Shown: in pieces, positions 48,091 to 57,579 of the stretch
Layout: every line of letters begins with the position of its first letter
How positions within the stretch are numbered: the first letter of the stretch is position 1
Assembly (NCBI GenBank): GCA_030765045.1
Contig: CM060962.1
Coordinates: 150,207,525 to 150,271,524, forward strand
Source: Tenodera sinensis
Lineage: Eukaryota; Arthropoda; Insecta; Mantodea; Mantidae
Direction of reading: 5' to 3'
DNA length: 64,000 bases
The notes under the pieces: model-generated
Databases searched by the model: none
Seen by the model: only the letters and a program-made list of their open reading frames with translations
What the model was told of the DNA's origin: nothing
Made by a program: the position numbers and the translations under genes

Positions 48091-48308
48091 CTGGTTGACT
48101 ATCACTGCAGTCTAGAGATGATGTGACATTGAATCACACTGTATAGCCGTTTATATAACGAAGAATCACGTGCAGCTTACATAACTTGTTTATTGACTGG
48201 TCTGTGATGACGCACTTTAAACCACAAACATTTGTGTATATAAGAGCTACAGATATGCATATCGTCATCAGTGAGCTGTTTGCAACGAAAACTATTACAT
48301 CACAAACT
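48091..48308. promoter_or_regulatory. Bidirectional viral promoter
   Basis: Rightward: TATATAAG (48237-48244) lies 33 nt before an insect initiator TCAGTG with A at 48270. Leftward: TATATAAA on the reverse strand (48157-48150) lies about 27 nt before a weaker initiator TCAATG (A at 48130). The two transcripts diverge from a region of about 80 bp. Confidence 0.65.
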
Positions 48309-48394
48309 GTAAGTATCTGAAGTTATCATATAATACGCTTTAAAAATGCAATTAATAAACTTTGCTTATACGCTTATATTTTGATCTGTTTTAG
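48309..48394 (+). other. Leader intron of the polB transcript
   Basis: Donor CT|GTAAGTAT at 48309 and acceptor TCTGTTTTAG ending at 48394, 86 nt. The polB coding sequence starts immediately after. It mirrors the 90-nt leader intron on the other side. Confidence 0.6.
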
Positions 48395-50932
48395 CGTGGA
48401 AAACACTAACGTTGTAAACGTAATACGTAGAGAATACCGAAGATTCAGAGCACACGGTAAACAATATGTTATTCAAATTAAAGATGCTCCCGAGAATGAA
48501 AATCCTATCCTTTACTTTAGAAATAGCATGCAAAATGTGTTAGCTATTATTTTAAATCATGTAAATCTAAATGATATGGTAGGTTTAACAATACGTAACT
48601 CTGTTAATTTACAAGATAAACCAATAGGACTAAGTTTTCATAGAAGATATCAAGTATCTTTGGATGTATTAATGGCTATAGAAAAAGTATGACAATCTAA
48701 CGCCAATTTTATGCCACAGATACTTTATCCTTAAAGGTAGATCACGTTGAAATGCCATTAGGACACGGTGGAATTAAAGCAAAAGGTAAACGTTTATCCA
48801 CATTGGCGTACATAAAAAAATCTATCGTTACAATTCCAAGAAAGACAAACTGTTTAGCCCATGCGCTTTTGGTAGCCATTTCACATTTTGAAAGAGACCC
48901 AAATTATATGTTATCGGAAGGGTCGAAAAATTTATTACAAAGTTGACGAGCTTTTAAAGGCCACAAATGTTGATTTAAGTAACGGAGGTGGAATTGCACA
49001 GCTGCAAAAGTTTCAGGACTATTTTTCTGAATATAGAATTATAATTTATGAAGGTTTGTATTGTGAAAACATAATATATGATGGCGAAACGAATTCCACA
49101 AAGCGTTTGAATCTTCTGTACGATGCATAGTAAAGGCACTATAATGTAATTGCAAGTCTTACAGCTGCCATGTCTAAAGAATTTGTGTGTGAAGGATGTA
49201 ACAAAGGAATGAGTTATGTTGGAGCAAAAACGTATACATGTTCTTATATTTGTTCTGGTTGTAATTCAGTTCCACCTTGCATCTTTGAAGGAAGCTATAT
49301 ATATTGCAACAAATCTAACAGGTATTTTAGACCTCAAAGCTGCATGAATAATCATGTACGAAATACAATTGGCACTCAAATAGTTTGCGGATAGAAGAGA
49401 TATTGTTTAATTTGTAGTCAGCAGCTAAAACCAAATCATCAGTGTTACATGTCATACTGTAAAAGCTGTAAAAGTCGCGAAATACCTGGCCACCTTTGTT
49501 ATATGCCAACTCTTAGTGCAAAAATACCATCATCAGACAAAGTTTTATTTGTGTTTTACGATATAGAATGTACTCAAAGCACTCAAATTTGTGACGAAAC
49601 ATATCTTCATGTTCCTAATTTACTCTGCTTAGAACACTATTGTTTTCTTTGTGAAAAAAAAACACAGATATGAGTGAAAGTTGCAATCAGTGTGGAAATC
49701 GTACACATGTACTTTGGGGAGATGATTGCATTAAACAATTTGTTGAATATCTGCGCCAAGACCGACCTTTTTGTGAAAAAATAATTGCAATTGCACATAA
49801 TGCCAGAGCCTACGATCTTATGTTTATCTTAGATTATGCAATAAAACAAGAATGGGTACCAGACTTAATAATGAATGGTGCTAAAATTTTATCCATGAAA
49901 ATGGAACATATAACATTTCTGGATAGCTTGAACTTTTTATCCATGAAATTGAGAAGTTTGCCGAAAGCGTTTGGAATAGATTGTGTGACAAAAGGTCACT
50001 TTCCGCATTATTTTAATACTCCCGAAAACATAAACTATATAGGTCGTTATCCCAATCCTGTCTATTACGGTGTCGATCAAATGATGCAAGATGAACGCAA
50101 GGAGTTTTTTTAATGGTATGAAAAGGAAAAAGATAACGTTTTCGATTTTAGAAAAGAGCTTGAAGCCTACTGCATCGCAGATATTATAGTGTTGAGAGAA
50201 GCGTGTTCGGTATTTAGAAATACCTTTTTAGACATTGGAAGTATCGATGTATTTCAAGAAGCTATTACGATAGCTTCAGCATGCAACAAAGTATTTAGAA
50301 AAAAATATTTAAAACCTAAGACTATAGGTCTTATTCCTTGCGCTGGATATAGAAAAGCGGATAAACAATCCAAGAAAGGTCTCATGTGGCTTAGATATGA
50401 TGAAATTAAAAGAGGGATTTGCATTAAACACTCAGGTAATGGAAGAGAGGTTAGATTACCCGAATTACCAAACCTCAAATTGCATGGCTTTTGTGAGAAA
50501 ACTAAAGAAGTGTTTGAATTCATGGGGTGTTACCACCACGGCCATATGTGTCTTACTAATAGAAATGTCCCCGTCGTAGACACACAAACATAAACGCTTG
50601 CCGATAGATACGAGTTGACCATGTCTCGAATAGAGAAAATTGTGTCGGCAGGATACGTTTGTCACGTTATGTGGGAGTGCGAATTTGATGACATTTTAAA
50701 ACAACATCCGGTGCTACACAACGATCCTATTGTTAAAAATGTTCCCCTTTACGGAGGTAGAACGGAAGCAATGAAAACCTATTGCAAAACCAACAAAAAC
50801 ACTCGTATTAAGTATTACGACGTGATGTCCTTGTATCCTTATATATGTAAATATTTTAAGTTTGCTGTAGGTCATCCCATAATTCACATTGGCAAAAATT
50901 GCACCAATATTACGGAAATGCTTAAAAAAGAG
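48395..50932 (+). pseudogene. polB: DNA polymerase B, 5' part
   Basis: The amino extension (48395-49140) includes NCLAHALLVAI and DLSNGGGIAQLQ blocks typical of Polinton polymerases. A Cys-rich region follows (about 49180-49500, several CxxC pairs). The exonuclease shows YDIECTQ (about 49558) and AHNARAYDLMF (about 49795). The palm opens with DVMSLYPY (about 50820). Defects: GTG stands where the start ATG is expected after the splice acceptor, frame changes near 48692, 48940 and 49670, stops near 49392, 50113 and 50593. It ends where PLE2 is inserted. Such polymerases copy linear viral DNA, probably by protein priming. Confidence 0.85.
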
Positions 50933-51706
50933 TCAGCGCTCCACACTAATGGCTACGCAAAACGAGAAATTAAGAGAGCATTACATCCTAGTAAAGGTCC
51001 CAACATCACAGAAACAGCCGCAAACAATAGGAAGGGCAAGGCCTTTTTACCGTACATAAGATCAGTCACAGACCGCATAGGCAAACTACTTAAACGCCAC
51101 AACATTGACACCGTCTACAAGCCCACTAAACAGATTTGTAACATACTCCGTTCCGCCAAAAACCCCAGGGATCCTCTATCCACCGCAGGAGTATATAGAA
51201 TACCTTGTTCGTGTGGCAAGGTATACATCGGAACCACACAACGTAGTATAAAAACCCGCATTGAAGAACACAGAAGAAATTGTCGCTTGGGTCAAACTGA
51301 AAAATCAGCAATTGCTGAACATGCCATACTCGAAGAAGGGGAACACATCATCCAATATGGTAACACAGATATTCTGGCATCTACATCCCACTACTATTCT
51401 CGCTTATTCCGTGAAGCCATTGAAATACACAAGCACAAAAATAATATCAATCGCAAAGAAGGACTTAAACTCAACAGAATATGGCAAACAGCGTTAACAA
51501 AAACAAAAATGCAGAACCCCTCTCCAGCCAATCAGACGCCAGCTCCTTGTAGTACTCCACTGGTACAAGTCCAGCCCACTGGCCACCCGGACCTATCACA
51601 ACGTACTTCCCCTCCAGCCGCTGACATAAATACCGCACCTCTGGTGGTGACCAGCACAGTCGGTGCTGAGATCTCCACTAGGAAACTTCGACCTCGCCGC
51701 CACTGA
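50615..51706 (+). CDS. Chimeric ORF: polB palm fused to PLE GIY-YIG
   Basis: A 363-codon frame open from 50615 to 51706. The first about 106 codons are viral polB (including DVMSLYPY). The rest is the carboxy part of the PLE protein with GVY and YIG motifs and the catalytic region of the GIY-YIG nuclease. The join is at the PLE insertion point (50932/50933) and happens to be in frame. It is probably an accident of insertion, as no promoter or polB start is nearby and upstream polB is broken, but transcription of this reading frame is not excluded. Confidence 0.6.
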   Translation: MTMSRIEKIVSAGYVCHVMWECEFDDILKQHPVLHNDPIVKNVPLYGGRTEAMKTYCKTNKNTRIKYYDVMSLYPYICKYFKFAVGHPIIHIGKNCTNITEMLKKESALHTNGYAKREIKRALHPSKGPNITETAANNRKGKAFLPYIRSVTDRIGKLLKRHNIDTVYKPTKQICNILRSAKNPRDPLSTAGVYRIPCSCGKVYIGTTQRSIKTRIEEHRRNCRLGQTEKSAIAEHAILEEGEHIIQYGNTDILASTSHYYSRLFREAIEIHKHKNNINRKEGLKLNRIWQTALTKTKMQNPSPANQTPAPCSTPLVQVQPTGHPDLSQRTSPPAADINTAPLVVTSTVGAEISTRKLRPRRH

Positions 51707-51801
51707 AGATGTCTGCCGTAGTCGCAGACGAAACGTTTGGGAAGAAGAAGGAACCCAATAGACCACGGCCCACAAGCCCGGTTAATATTATTGCATCTAG
51801 T
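50933..51801 (+). repeat. PLE2 upstream partial unit (pseudo-LTR)
   Basis: Matches 53608-54479 almost perfectly. It begins inside the ORF (carboxy third) and runs through the hammerhead and the leader of the next unit. Confidence 0.92.
51700..51740 (+). ncRNA. Hammerhead ribozyme core, PLE2 upstream copy
   Basis: CTGAAGA (51703-51709) fits the CUGANGA core. Stem II is GTCTGC (51711-51716) with GCAGAC (51724-51729). GAAAC (51730-51734) and the triplet GTT (51735-51737) follow. Stem I is CCA (51700-51702) with TGG (51738-51740). As in PLE1, an unpaired U lies before stem II. The short stem I weakens the call. Confidence 0.6.
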
Positions 51802-54384
51802 ATTGACACCGGCCGTGAAAGCCTTAGAATTTTGATGAATCGCCTCTACGGGGAGGAAACACATCCACGGATTCGGCGTCTAGAAGTGCTACGAGTAAGA
51901 AAATCACAACTACTTTGTTCACTTTGTTTTCTTTTACGTTGCCGTGATACTGGCATTATTCCTCGGTGCATACGACAAAAACGCGTCTTAACTACAGCTG
52001 CATCTCACCGTATTTACAACCGCACGGAACGAGCCCTTCTTCGGGAACGCATCCACCAAACCCGCCGAGAACTAGCCCACAACAACAAGGAACTTCTGTC
52101 GTTACATCTTCATCTCAGCCATAAGTTGAAAAAGGAACATTGGGATCACGTGGACAGAATCACGTTTGCTTCAATGGTCACTCACTACTACAGGACTACG
52201 GAAAGACACAAAAAGAAATATGAAGACTGCCTGAACTCTACCGCAGAAAAGCAGTATCGGCACACTTCGAACAACAACAATGAAGTTTCAGCCTTCGCAC
52301 AGACAAGCCGAACGGTCGTCAATTTGTCAGACCATCAACTGTCACCCGCAGAAGCTTCCGTCCTCTCAAAAGGTGGGAACTACGCCATCACACCCCATGT
52401 ACTACCTATAGAGGAGATCATCTCCTGCATTGAAGCCGGTATTCGTGAATTGCCGTCAACTACAGCAGACCAAATACGCCTCGAATCTTCTAGAATTCTT
52501 CAACGAGCTAAGCCACCTAAGAGCAATCTTTCTCTTCAAGAACGAAAAGCTCTTAAAAATCTTAACTCAAACAAGGAGATTATAGTACTGCAGGCGGACA
52601 AAGGAAACGCCACGGTGGTGATGAACCAACGTGACTACGAACACAAGGTGACTGAGCTCCTAGATCCGACCACCTACAAGAAGCTCTCCAGGGATCCAAC
52701 AGGTCGCGTTCTTCGGAAAACCAATCAACTGATTAAGTCTTCGTCCATTCCACCCAGTGATCAGCTGAAACTAAAGAGGAGTGAAGCTTTACCTCCCAGA
52801 CTTTATGGACTTCCGAAGATTCACAAGCCTGGCACACCCCTTAGGCCGATTGTAAGCGCCATTGACTCACCTACGTACGCAGTTGCGAAATACCTCGAAA
52901 AGATGCTGCAACCTCACATCGGCAACACTGACACATACATAAAAGACTCCGCCCATTTCATTCAGAAACTCAAGACCATCAGCTTACAACCCAACGACTT
53001 ACTTGTCAGTTTCGACATAACATCTCTGTTCACCATGGTTCCAGTCAATGAAGCCATAACACAGCTTAAGGAGATTTTTCCAGAAGACATTACGACGCTT
53101 TTCCACCACGTCCTCACGACTACGTATTTTCAGTGGAACCACGCATACTATGAACAGACAGACGGTGTAGCAATGGGAAGTCCTCTCAGTCCGGTTATTG
53201 CGAATTTTTACATGGAATTTTTCGAAGCTACTGCCTTGGATTCAGCACCGCTTAAACCTTCGTGCTGGTGGCGTTACGTGGACGACACGTTCGTCATTTG
53301 GAGTCACGGAGAATCAGCTCTGACAGAATTTTTGGATCACCTCAACAGCATCAATAAACAAATTCAATTCACCATGGAGAAGGAACAAGACGGCAAATTG
53401 CCCTTTTTGGATGTCATGGTAAACAGAAAACAGAATGGCACACTAGGCCACAAGGCGTACCGTAAACCGACCCATACAGACCGCTACCTTCACAAGAGCT
53501 CCAACCACCATCCGAAACAAAAGCGTGCTATGATTAAAACTCTGGCAGACCGAGCTACACGCATTTGCGAACCACAAGTTCTACACCAGGAATTTCAACA
53601 CTTAGAGTCAGCGCTCCACTCTAATGGCTACGCAAAACGAGAAATTAAGAGAGCATTACATCCTAGTAAAGGTCCCAACATCACAGAAACAGCCGCAAAC
53701 AATAGGAAGGGCAAGGCCTTTTTACCGTACATAAGATCAGTCACAGACCGCATAGGCAAACTACTTAAACGCCACAACATTGACACCGTCTACAAGCCCA
53801 CTAAACAGATTTGTAACATACTCCGTTCCGCCAAAAACCCCAGGGATCCTCTATCCACCGCAGGAGTATATAGAATACCTTGTTCGTGTGGCAAGGTATA
53901 CATCGGAACCACACAACGTAGTATAAAAACCCGCATTGAAGAACACAGAAGAAATTGTCGCTTGGGTCAAACTGAAAAATCAGCAATTGCTGAACATGCC
54001 ATACTCGAAGAAGGGGAACACATCATCCAATATGGTAACACAGATATTCTGGCATCTACATCCCACTACTATTCTCGCTTACTCCGTGAAGCCATTGAAA
54101 TACACAAGCACAAAAATAATATCAATCGCAAAGAAGAAGGACTTAAACTCAACAGAATATGGCAAACAGCGTTAACAAAAACAAAAATGCAGAACCCCTC
54201 TCCAGCCAATCAGACGCCAGCTCCTTGTAGTACTCCACTGGTACAAGTCCAGCCCACTGGCCACCCGGACCTATCACAACGTACTTCCCCTCCAGCCGCT
54301 GACATAAATACCGCACCTCTGGTGGTGACCAGCACAGTCGGTGCTGAGATCTCCACTAGGAAACTTCGACCTCGCCGCCACTGA
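51709..54384 (+). CDS. PLE2 reverse transcriptase with GIY-YIG endonuclease
   Basis: An intact frame of 891 codons. ATG 51709 lies inside the hammerhead core; the next in-frame ATG, codon 43 (51835), is the more likely start. The PLE reverse transcriptase has QADKGNATVV (about residues 300-309), PPRLYGLPKIHKPG (about 363), DITSLFTMVP, MGSPLSPVIANFYMEF and catalytic YVDD (523-526). The GIY-YIG nuclease follows with GVY (719-721) and YIG (731-733). The enzyme nicks target DNA and primes reverse transcription from it. PLEs copy an RNA made from the tandem unit. No defect is visible, so this copy may be active. Confidence 0.93.
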   Translation: MSAVVADETFGKKKEPNRPRPTSPVNIIASSIDTGRESLRILMNRLYGEETHPRIRRLEVLRVRKSQLLCSLCFLLRCRDTGIIPRCIRQKRVLTTAASHRIYNRTERALLRERIHQTRRELAHNNKELLSLHLHLSHKLKKEHWDHVDRITFASMVTHYYRTTERHKKKYEDCLNSTAEKQYRHTSNNNNEVSAFAQTSRTVVNLSDHQLSPAEASVLSKGGNYAITPHVLPIEEIISCIEAGIRELPSTTADQIRLESSRILQRAKPPKSNLSLQERKALKNLNSNKEIIVLQADKGNATVVMNQRDYEHKVTELLDPTTYKKLSRDPTGRVLRKTNQLIKSSSIPPSDQLKLKRSEALPPRLYGLPKIHKPGTPLRPIVSAIDSPTYAVAKYLEKMLQPHIGNTDTYIKDSAHFIQKLKTISLQPNDLLVSFDITSLFTMVPVNEAITQLKEIFPEDITTLFHHVLTTTYFQWNHAYYEQTDGVAMGSPLSPVIANFYMEFFEATALDSAPLKPSCWWRYVDDTFVIWSHGESALTEFLDHLNSINKQIQFTMEKEQDGKLPFLDVMVNRKQNGTLGHKAYRKPTHTDRYLHKSSNHHPKQKRAMIKTLADRATRICEPQVLHQEFQHLESALHSNGYAKREIKRALHPSKGPNITETAANNRKGKAFLPYIRSVTDRIGKLLKRHNIDTVYKPTKQICNILRSAKNPRDPLSTAGVYRIPCSCGKVYIGTTQRSIKTRIEEHRRNCRLGQTEKSAIAEHAILEEGEHIIQYGNTDILASTSHYYSRLLREAIEIHKHKNNINRKEEGLKLNRIWQTALTKTKMQNPSPANQTPAPCSTPLVQVQPTGHPDLSQRTSPPAADINTAPLVVTSTVGAEISTRKLRPRRH

Positions 54385-54479
54385 AGATGTCTGCCGTAGT
54401 CGCAGACGAAACGTTTGGGAAGAAGAAGGAACCCAATAGACCACGGCCCACAAGCCCGGTTAATATTATTGCATCTAGT
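53608..54479 (+). repeat. PLE2 downstream copy of the repeated segment
   Basis: Near-identical to 50933-51801. It includes the end of the ORF, the hammerhead and about 60 bp beyond. Confidence 0.92.
54378..54418 (+). ncRNA. Hammerhead ribozyme core, PLE2 downstream copy
   Basis: Same sequence and fold as the upstream copy: CTGAAGA at 54381-54387 and GAAAC at 54408-54412. It overlaps the ORF stop codon (54382-54384). Confidence 0.6.
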
Positions 54480-55680
54480 AAAAGAGGGTGTAATAAAATG
54501 CAGAGCACTGGCAAAAAATATAAGCCGTTATCATCCAGTCTTGCCTTTTAGGTGTCGCCAAAAGTTAATATTTGCTCTTTGTCGCTCTTGTGCCCAACAG
54601 GAAAATGATGTGAATGTGTACATGATGAAGGAGAACGAGAACTAACCGGTACATGGGTAGTAGACGAGGTACGAAAAGCCGTTGAAATGGGTTACGAAGT
54701 GAGAGAAATTTTTTAATTTTATGAATACAAAGTATAACGAAGATACAAATACTGGAGGACTTTTTGTAGATTACATTACCAGTTTTTTAAAATTGAAAGC
54801 CGAAGCCAGCGGGTATCCTTCTTGGGTTACGAGTGAAGAGGATAAAGAGAAATATATTCGAAGTTTTTTTCAGAGCGAAGGAATTCTTTTGGATAAGACC
54901 GCAATAAGAAAAAATCCAGGTGGAAGGTCGCTGGTAAAATTGTGTCTAAATAGGTTTTGGGGAAAACTCACCGAACAAAGTAGTCGCTCACGAACTAAAA
55001 TGATTTGGGAGCCCCGAAAATTGTTTACATTTCTGACCACTCCTGGAATAGAGGTGCAAAATTTAATGTTTGCGAGCGACGAAATCGTTTGGCTTTGGTG
55101 GAAATATGCGGAAGGAATTGAATCTCCGCCATTGAGGCATACAAATGAGGTATTAGGAGCATACGTTACTGCAGGTGCAAGGCTTAAGTTATACAGCTAC
55201 CTAGAAACGTTAAATAGAGACATACTATACATAGATACAGGTTCTATACTGTTTTTGGTTAGGGAAGGAGAGAATTGTAGCATCGGATGCGGCAATAATT
55301 TGGGGGACATGATGAATGAGCTCGCGGACTACGGTTCCGATTCCTACATTTCAGAATTTGTATCTGGAGTGCCTAAAAATTATGCGTACAAAATAAGTTT
55401 ACCGAATGGAAATTTTAAAACTGTTTGTAAAGTGAGGGGAATAACTTTAAATTACGCCTCTTTGCAGTTGGTTAATTTTGATTCAATAAAAAGTTTAATT
55501 TTAGGCGAAAGCATGGATGGAAACATTGTAATAAGAACACAAAAGAAAATTAAGCGCAAAAGATCACATGGCGTGTATATCGTCTCCGAACCGGAAGATA
55601 AGATACATAGAATTTGTTTCCCCAAGAGAAGACGAATTTCTAACGATTCCGTCCCTTACGGATATACAAAGCCCGGTTGA
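54480..55680 (+). pseudogene. polB: DNA polymerase B, 3' part
   Basis: polB resumes right after PLE2. The first part (54480-54720) uses two phases and contains a Cys-rich turn (FALCRSCAQQE). The frame 54721-55680 carries TNTGGLFVDYI, the motif B region KLCLNRFWGKL (about 54940) and motif C as YIDTGS (about 55228), where the usual box is YxDTDS; the second aspartate is replaced by glycine. A basic tail ends the protein. The polymerase is therefore damaged by frame changes, by the insertion and in its active site. Confidence 0.85.
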
Positions 55681-55699
55681 ATCAACTGCGTTTTCTCAT

Positions 55700-56501
55700 T
55701 ATGGATTCTGAAGTGGAACAGACAATATCTAAGTACCTTCAAAATCGAAGGAGACAGAGGGGCTTAAAATATTTGACAAATGAAGAGATAGATTACGTGA
55801 TGTATAGATTAACGGACAAATTGAGAGAACGACTAAGAATGTTTCAAAGGTGTAATGCTACCTGTGCTTAAATTTCAGCATCCCTTTACGCTTATTGATA
55901 GTGGTAGTTCAGGTTCCAGTAAGACCGTATTTTGCGTAAATTTAGTGAAACATTTAAAGCATTTATGTACTGATAGAATTTTTAAAAATATTTTGTGGTG
56001 TTACAGCGAAAAATCCGCCGTACCAAAGTTAAAATATGTAAAATTTCACGTTGGTGTGCCGGAGTTTGAGAACCAAAACTAGTAATATTAGACGATCTCT
56101 TAAACTGCATATTCTAGAGAAGTTTGTGATTTGTTTACGAATGGCAGCCATCATAGAAACACAAGTGTAATTTTAATCACTCAACGTTTGTTTCATCAAG
56201 GCAGGTACTGCAGAGATATTTCGTTAAACGCTAAATATATTGTGGTTTTTAAAAACGTTAGGGATAAGAATCAAGTAGCGCATCTAGTCAGGCAAATATA
56301 CCCGGAAAATTCGAAATAACTTTTTGAAGAGTATCTGGATGCTACGGAAAAGCCTCACGGGTATATGCTATTTGATCTGTGCCAGGAGACCGATAACAGA
56401 TTACGATTTAGAACTAATATTTTTCCATCGGAGCTTCCTACTGTAGTATACCAGCATGAGCAAGCGGTTAAGATCGAATTATCGCCTACTGCAGGTGCTT
56501 A
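55700..56501 (+). pseudogene. Packaging ATPase (FtsK/HerA-like)
   Basis: The start ATG at 55700 gives a helical amino part of about 55 residues. After a frameshift near 55860 comes FQHPFTLI and a Walker A-like GSSGSSKT (about 55910-55933), in which the usual GKT or GKS is changed. Walker B (LVILDDLL) lies in another phase at about 56080. The sensor region SVILITQR follows at about 56165, and the frame stops at 56319 before a carboxy part to 56501. Such ATPases pump viral DNA into the capsid. The amino part could instead be a separate small protein. Confidence 0.75.
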
Positions 56502-56782
56502 AAAACGCCAAGCATAAGCTTAGGAAGGCTATTTTGTAGAAGTCCCACAAAGAGTTAGTGTTGGCCATTGCCGAATACGCTCTAAATTTTCTAAACGGAA
56601 ACTGTAATGTATGCAAATGCACCCTTCGGAATCTTAGAAGGTATAAAAATAGTCTGAGGCAAGTGGTGGATAAATCGCAAAAGGTTGACAAAAAGAAGAT
56701 GTTTATAATACAAAAGGGAGGATTTTTAATTCCTCTGTTATCTGCCGTGTTAACTGGACTTTCGTCTTTGATTCAGCGTTAG
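56456..56782 (+). pseudogene. Small basic virion protein with hydrophobic QKGGF tail
   Basis: ATG at 56456 overlaps the end of the ATPase gene. The frame runs to 56782 with a single TAG at about 56537. The protein is about 107 residues, basic and helical, ending in QKGGFLIPLLSAVLTGLSS, a hydrophobic glycine-containing segment. Similar tails occur in many Polinton small proteins and could be membrane-active, like adenovirus protein VI. That role is inference. Confidence 0.65.
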
Positions 56783-57578
56783 ATGCTGCAAAAGATAATT
56801 TTTGGTTTCCCAGCGGTACATAGATACCTACTGTTTGGGGGGAAAAGCCAAAGAAGAAAAAAGGGAGAAAAAGGGATGCGTACGAGGAGCTGATCAAAAT
56901 TAAATTCCGTCGCCGGCCGCGGTATCTGCCGAAGATAGGACTACAGAGGCAAGAATCACCTTCGCCTCGGGTGAAAAAGAGGCTCATTTTCTCCCCAAAA
57001 GAAGAAGAGGCAAGCACTCTGCCGTTATCGGCCCACAAGAAAAAAGAAGTAGAGGCAGGGGCTCTACCATTACCGGAACAAAAGGAAGAACAAGAACAAG
57101 AGGAAGAAGAAGAAGAAGAGATTGACGAAGAACAGACAAGAGCTGTGTCCTTACCAGCCCACGAGAAAAAGGAAATAGAACAGTTTACGAATAGAAATTT
57201 TGGGTATTTAGCCGGACCGTATTTAGCACCCTACCTCCATACACCTAGGGCTACGGACACCATATTTGGAATTTACAAGGATAGAGACGGTAACTTTAAA
57301 ATTGGGGATTCCATTATTCGCATAGAAGTAACGATTTGTATGTAAAGAATAGATACTTTAAGGGAACGCGCGGACTCTGGGAATTGCTCACTTGGAAAAA
57401 GGTAGATCTTTCGAAAGTGACGTCTTCGGACAAGACTAAATACAGGCAAATTCTTCTTTTAACCAACGGACACTTGCAGAATAACGAACCATTTAATCAG
57501 ATAAAATCTAACCGAGGTAGCAAATATAAAGAAATAATTGCCGAGTTGTTTCCATCCAAGGCGTGGACAGCTTATTAA
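56783..57578 (+). pseudogene. Conserved Polinton protein with GLWELL motif
   Basis: Follows the previous gene without a gap. The amino part is lysine/arginine- and glutamate-rich (including an acidic run near 57095-57130). The carboxy part has FGIYKDRDGNFKIGD (about 57265) and GTRGLWELLT (about 57365), a pattern I associate with the DUF8207-type proteins of Polintons. The start codon is not visible in the right phase (TTA-GAT where ATG-GAT would fit), there is a stop near 56824, and a frame change at about 57330. The function is unknown; it may be a virion protein. Confidence 0.6.
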
Positions 57579-57579
57579 C

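Larger units (their letters stand above)
50933..54479 (+). mobile_element. PLE2: young Penelope-like element inserted in polB
   Basis: A 5'-truncated unit (50933-51801) is followed in tandem by a full unit ending at 54479. TSDs are AAAAGAG (50926-50932 and 54480-54486), and polB coding sequence resumes right after. The two copies of the shared about 870-bp segment differ at only three places I can see (two substitutions and one 3-nt indel), so the insertion is recent. Tandem partial-plus-full structure is typical of PLEs. It carries two hammerhead cores and one intact ORF. Confidence 0.92.

Noticed and set aside
51126..51311. Reverse-strand frame repeated at 53801-53986
   Set aside because: A shadow of the PLE2 ORF; it is repeated only because the underlying unit is duplicated.
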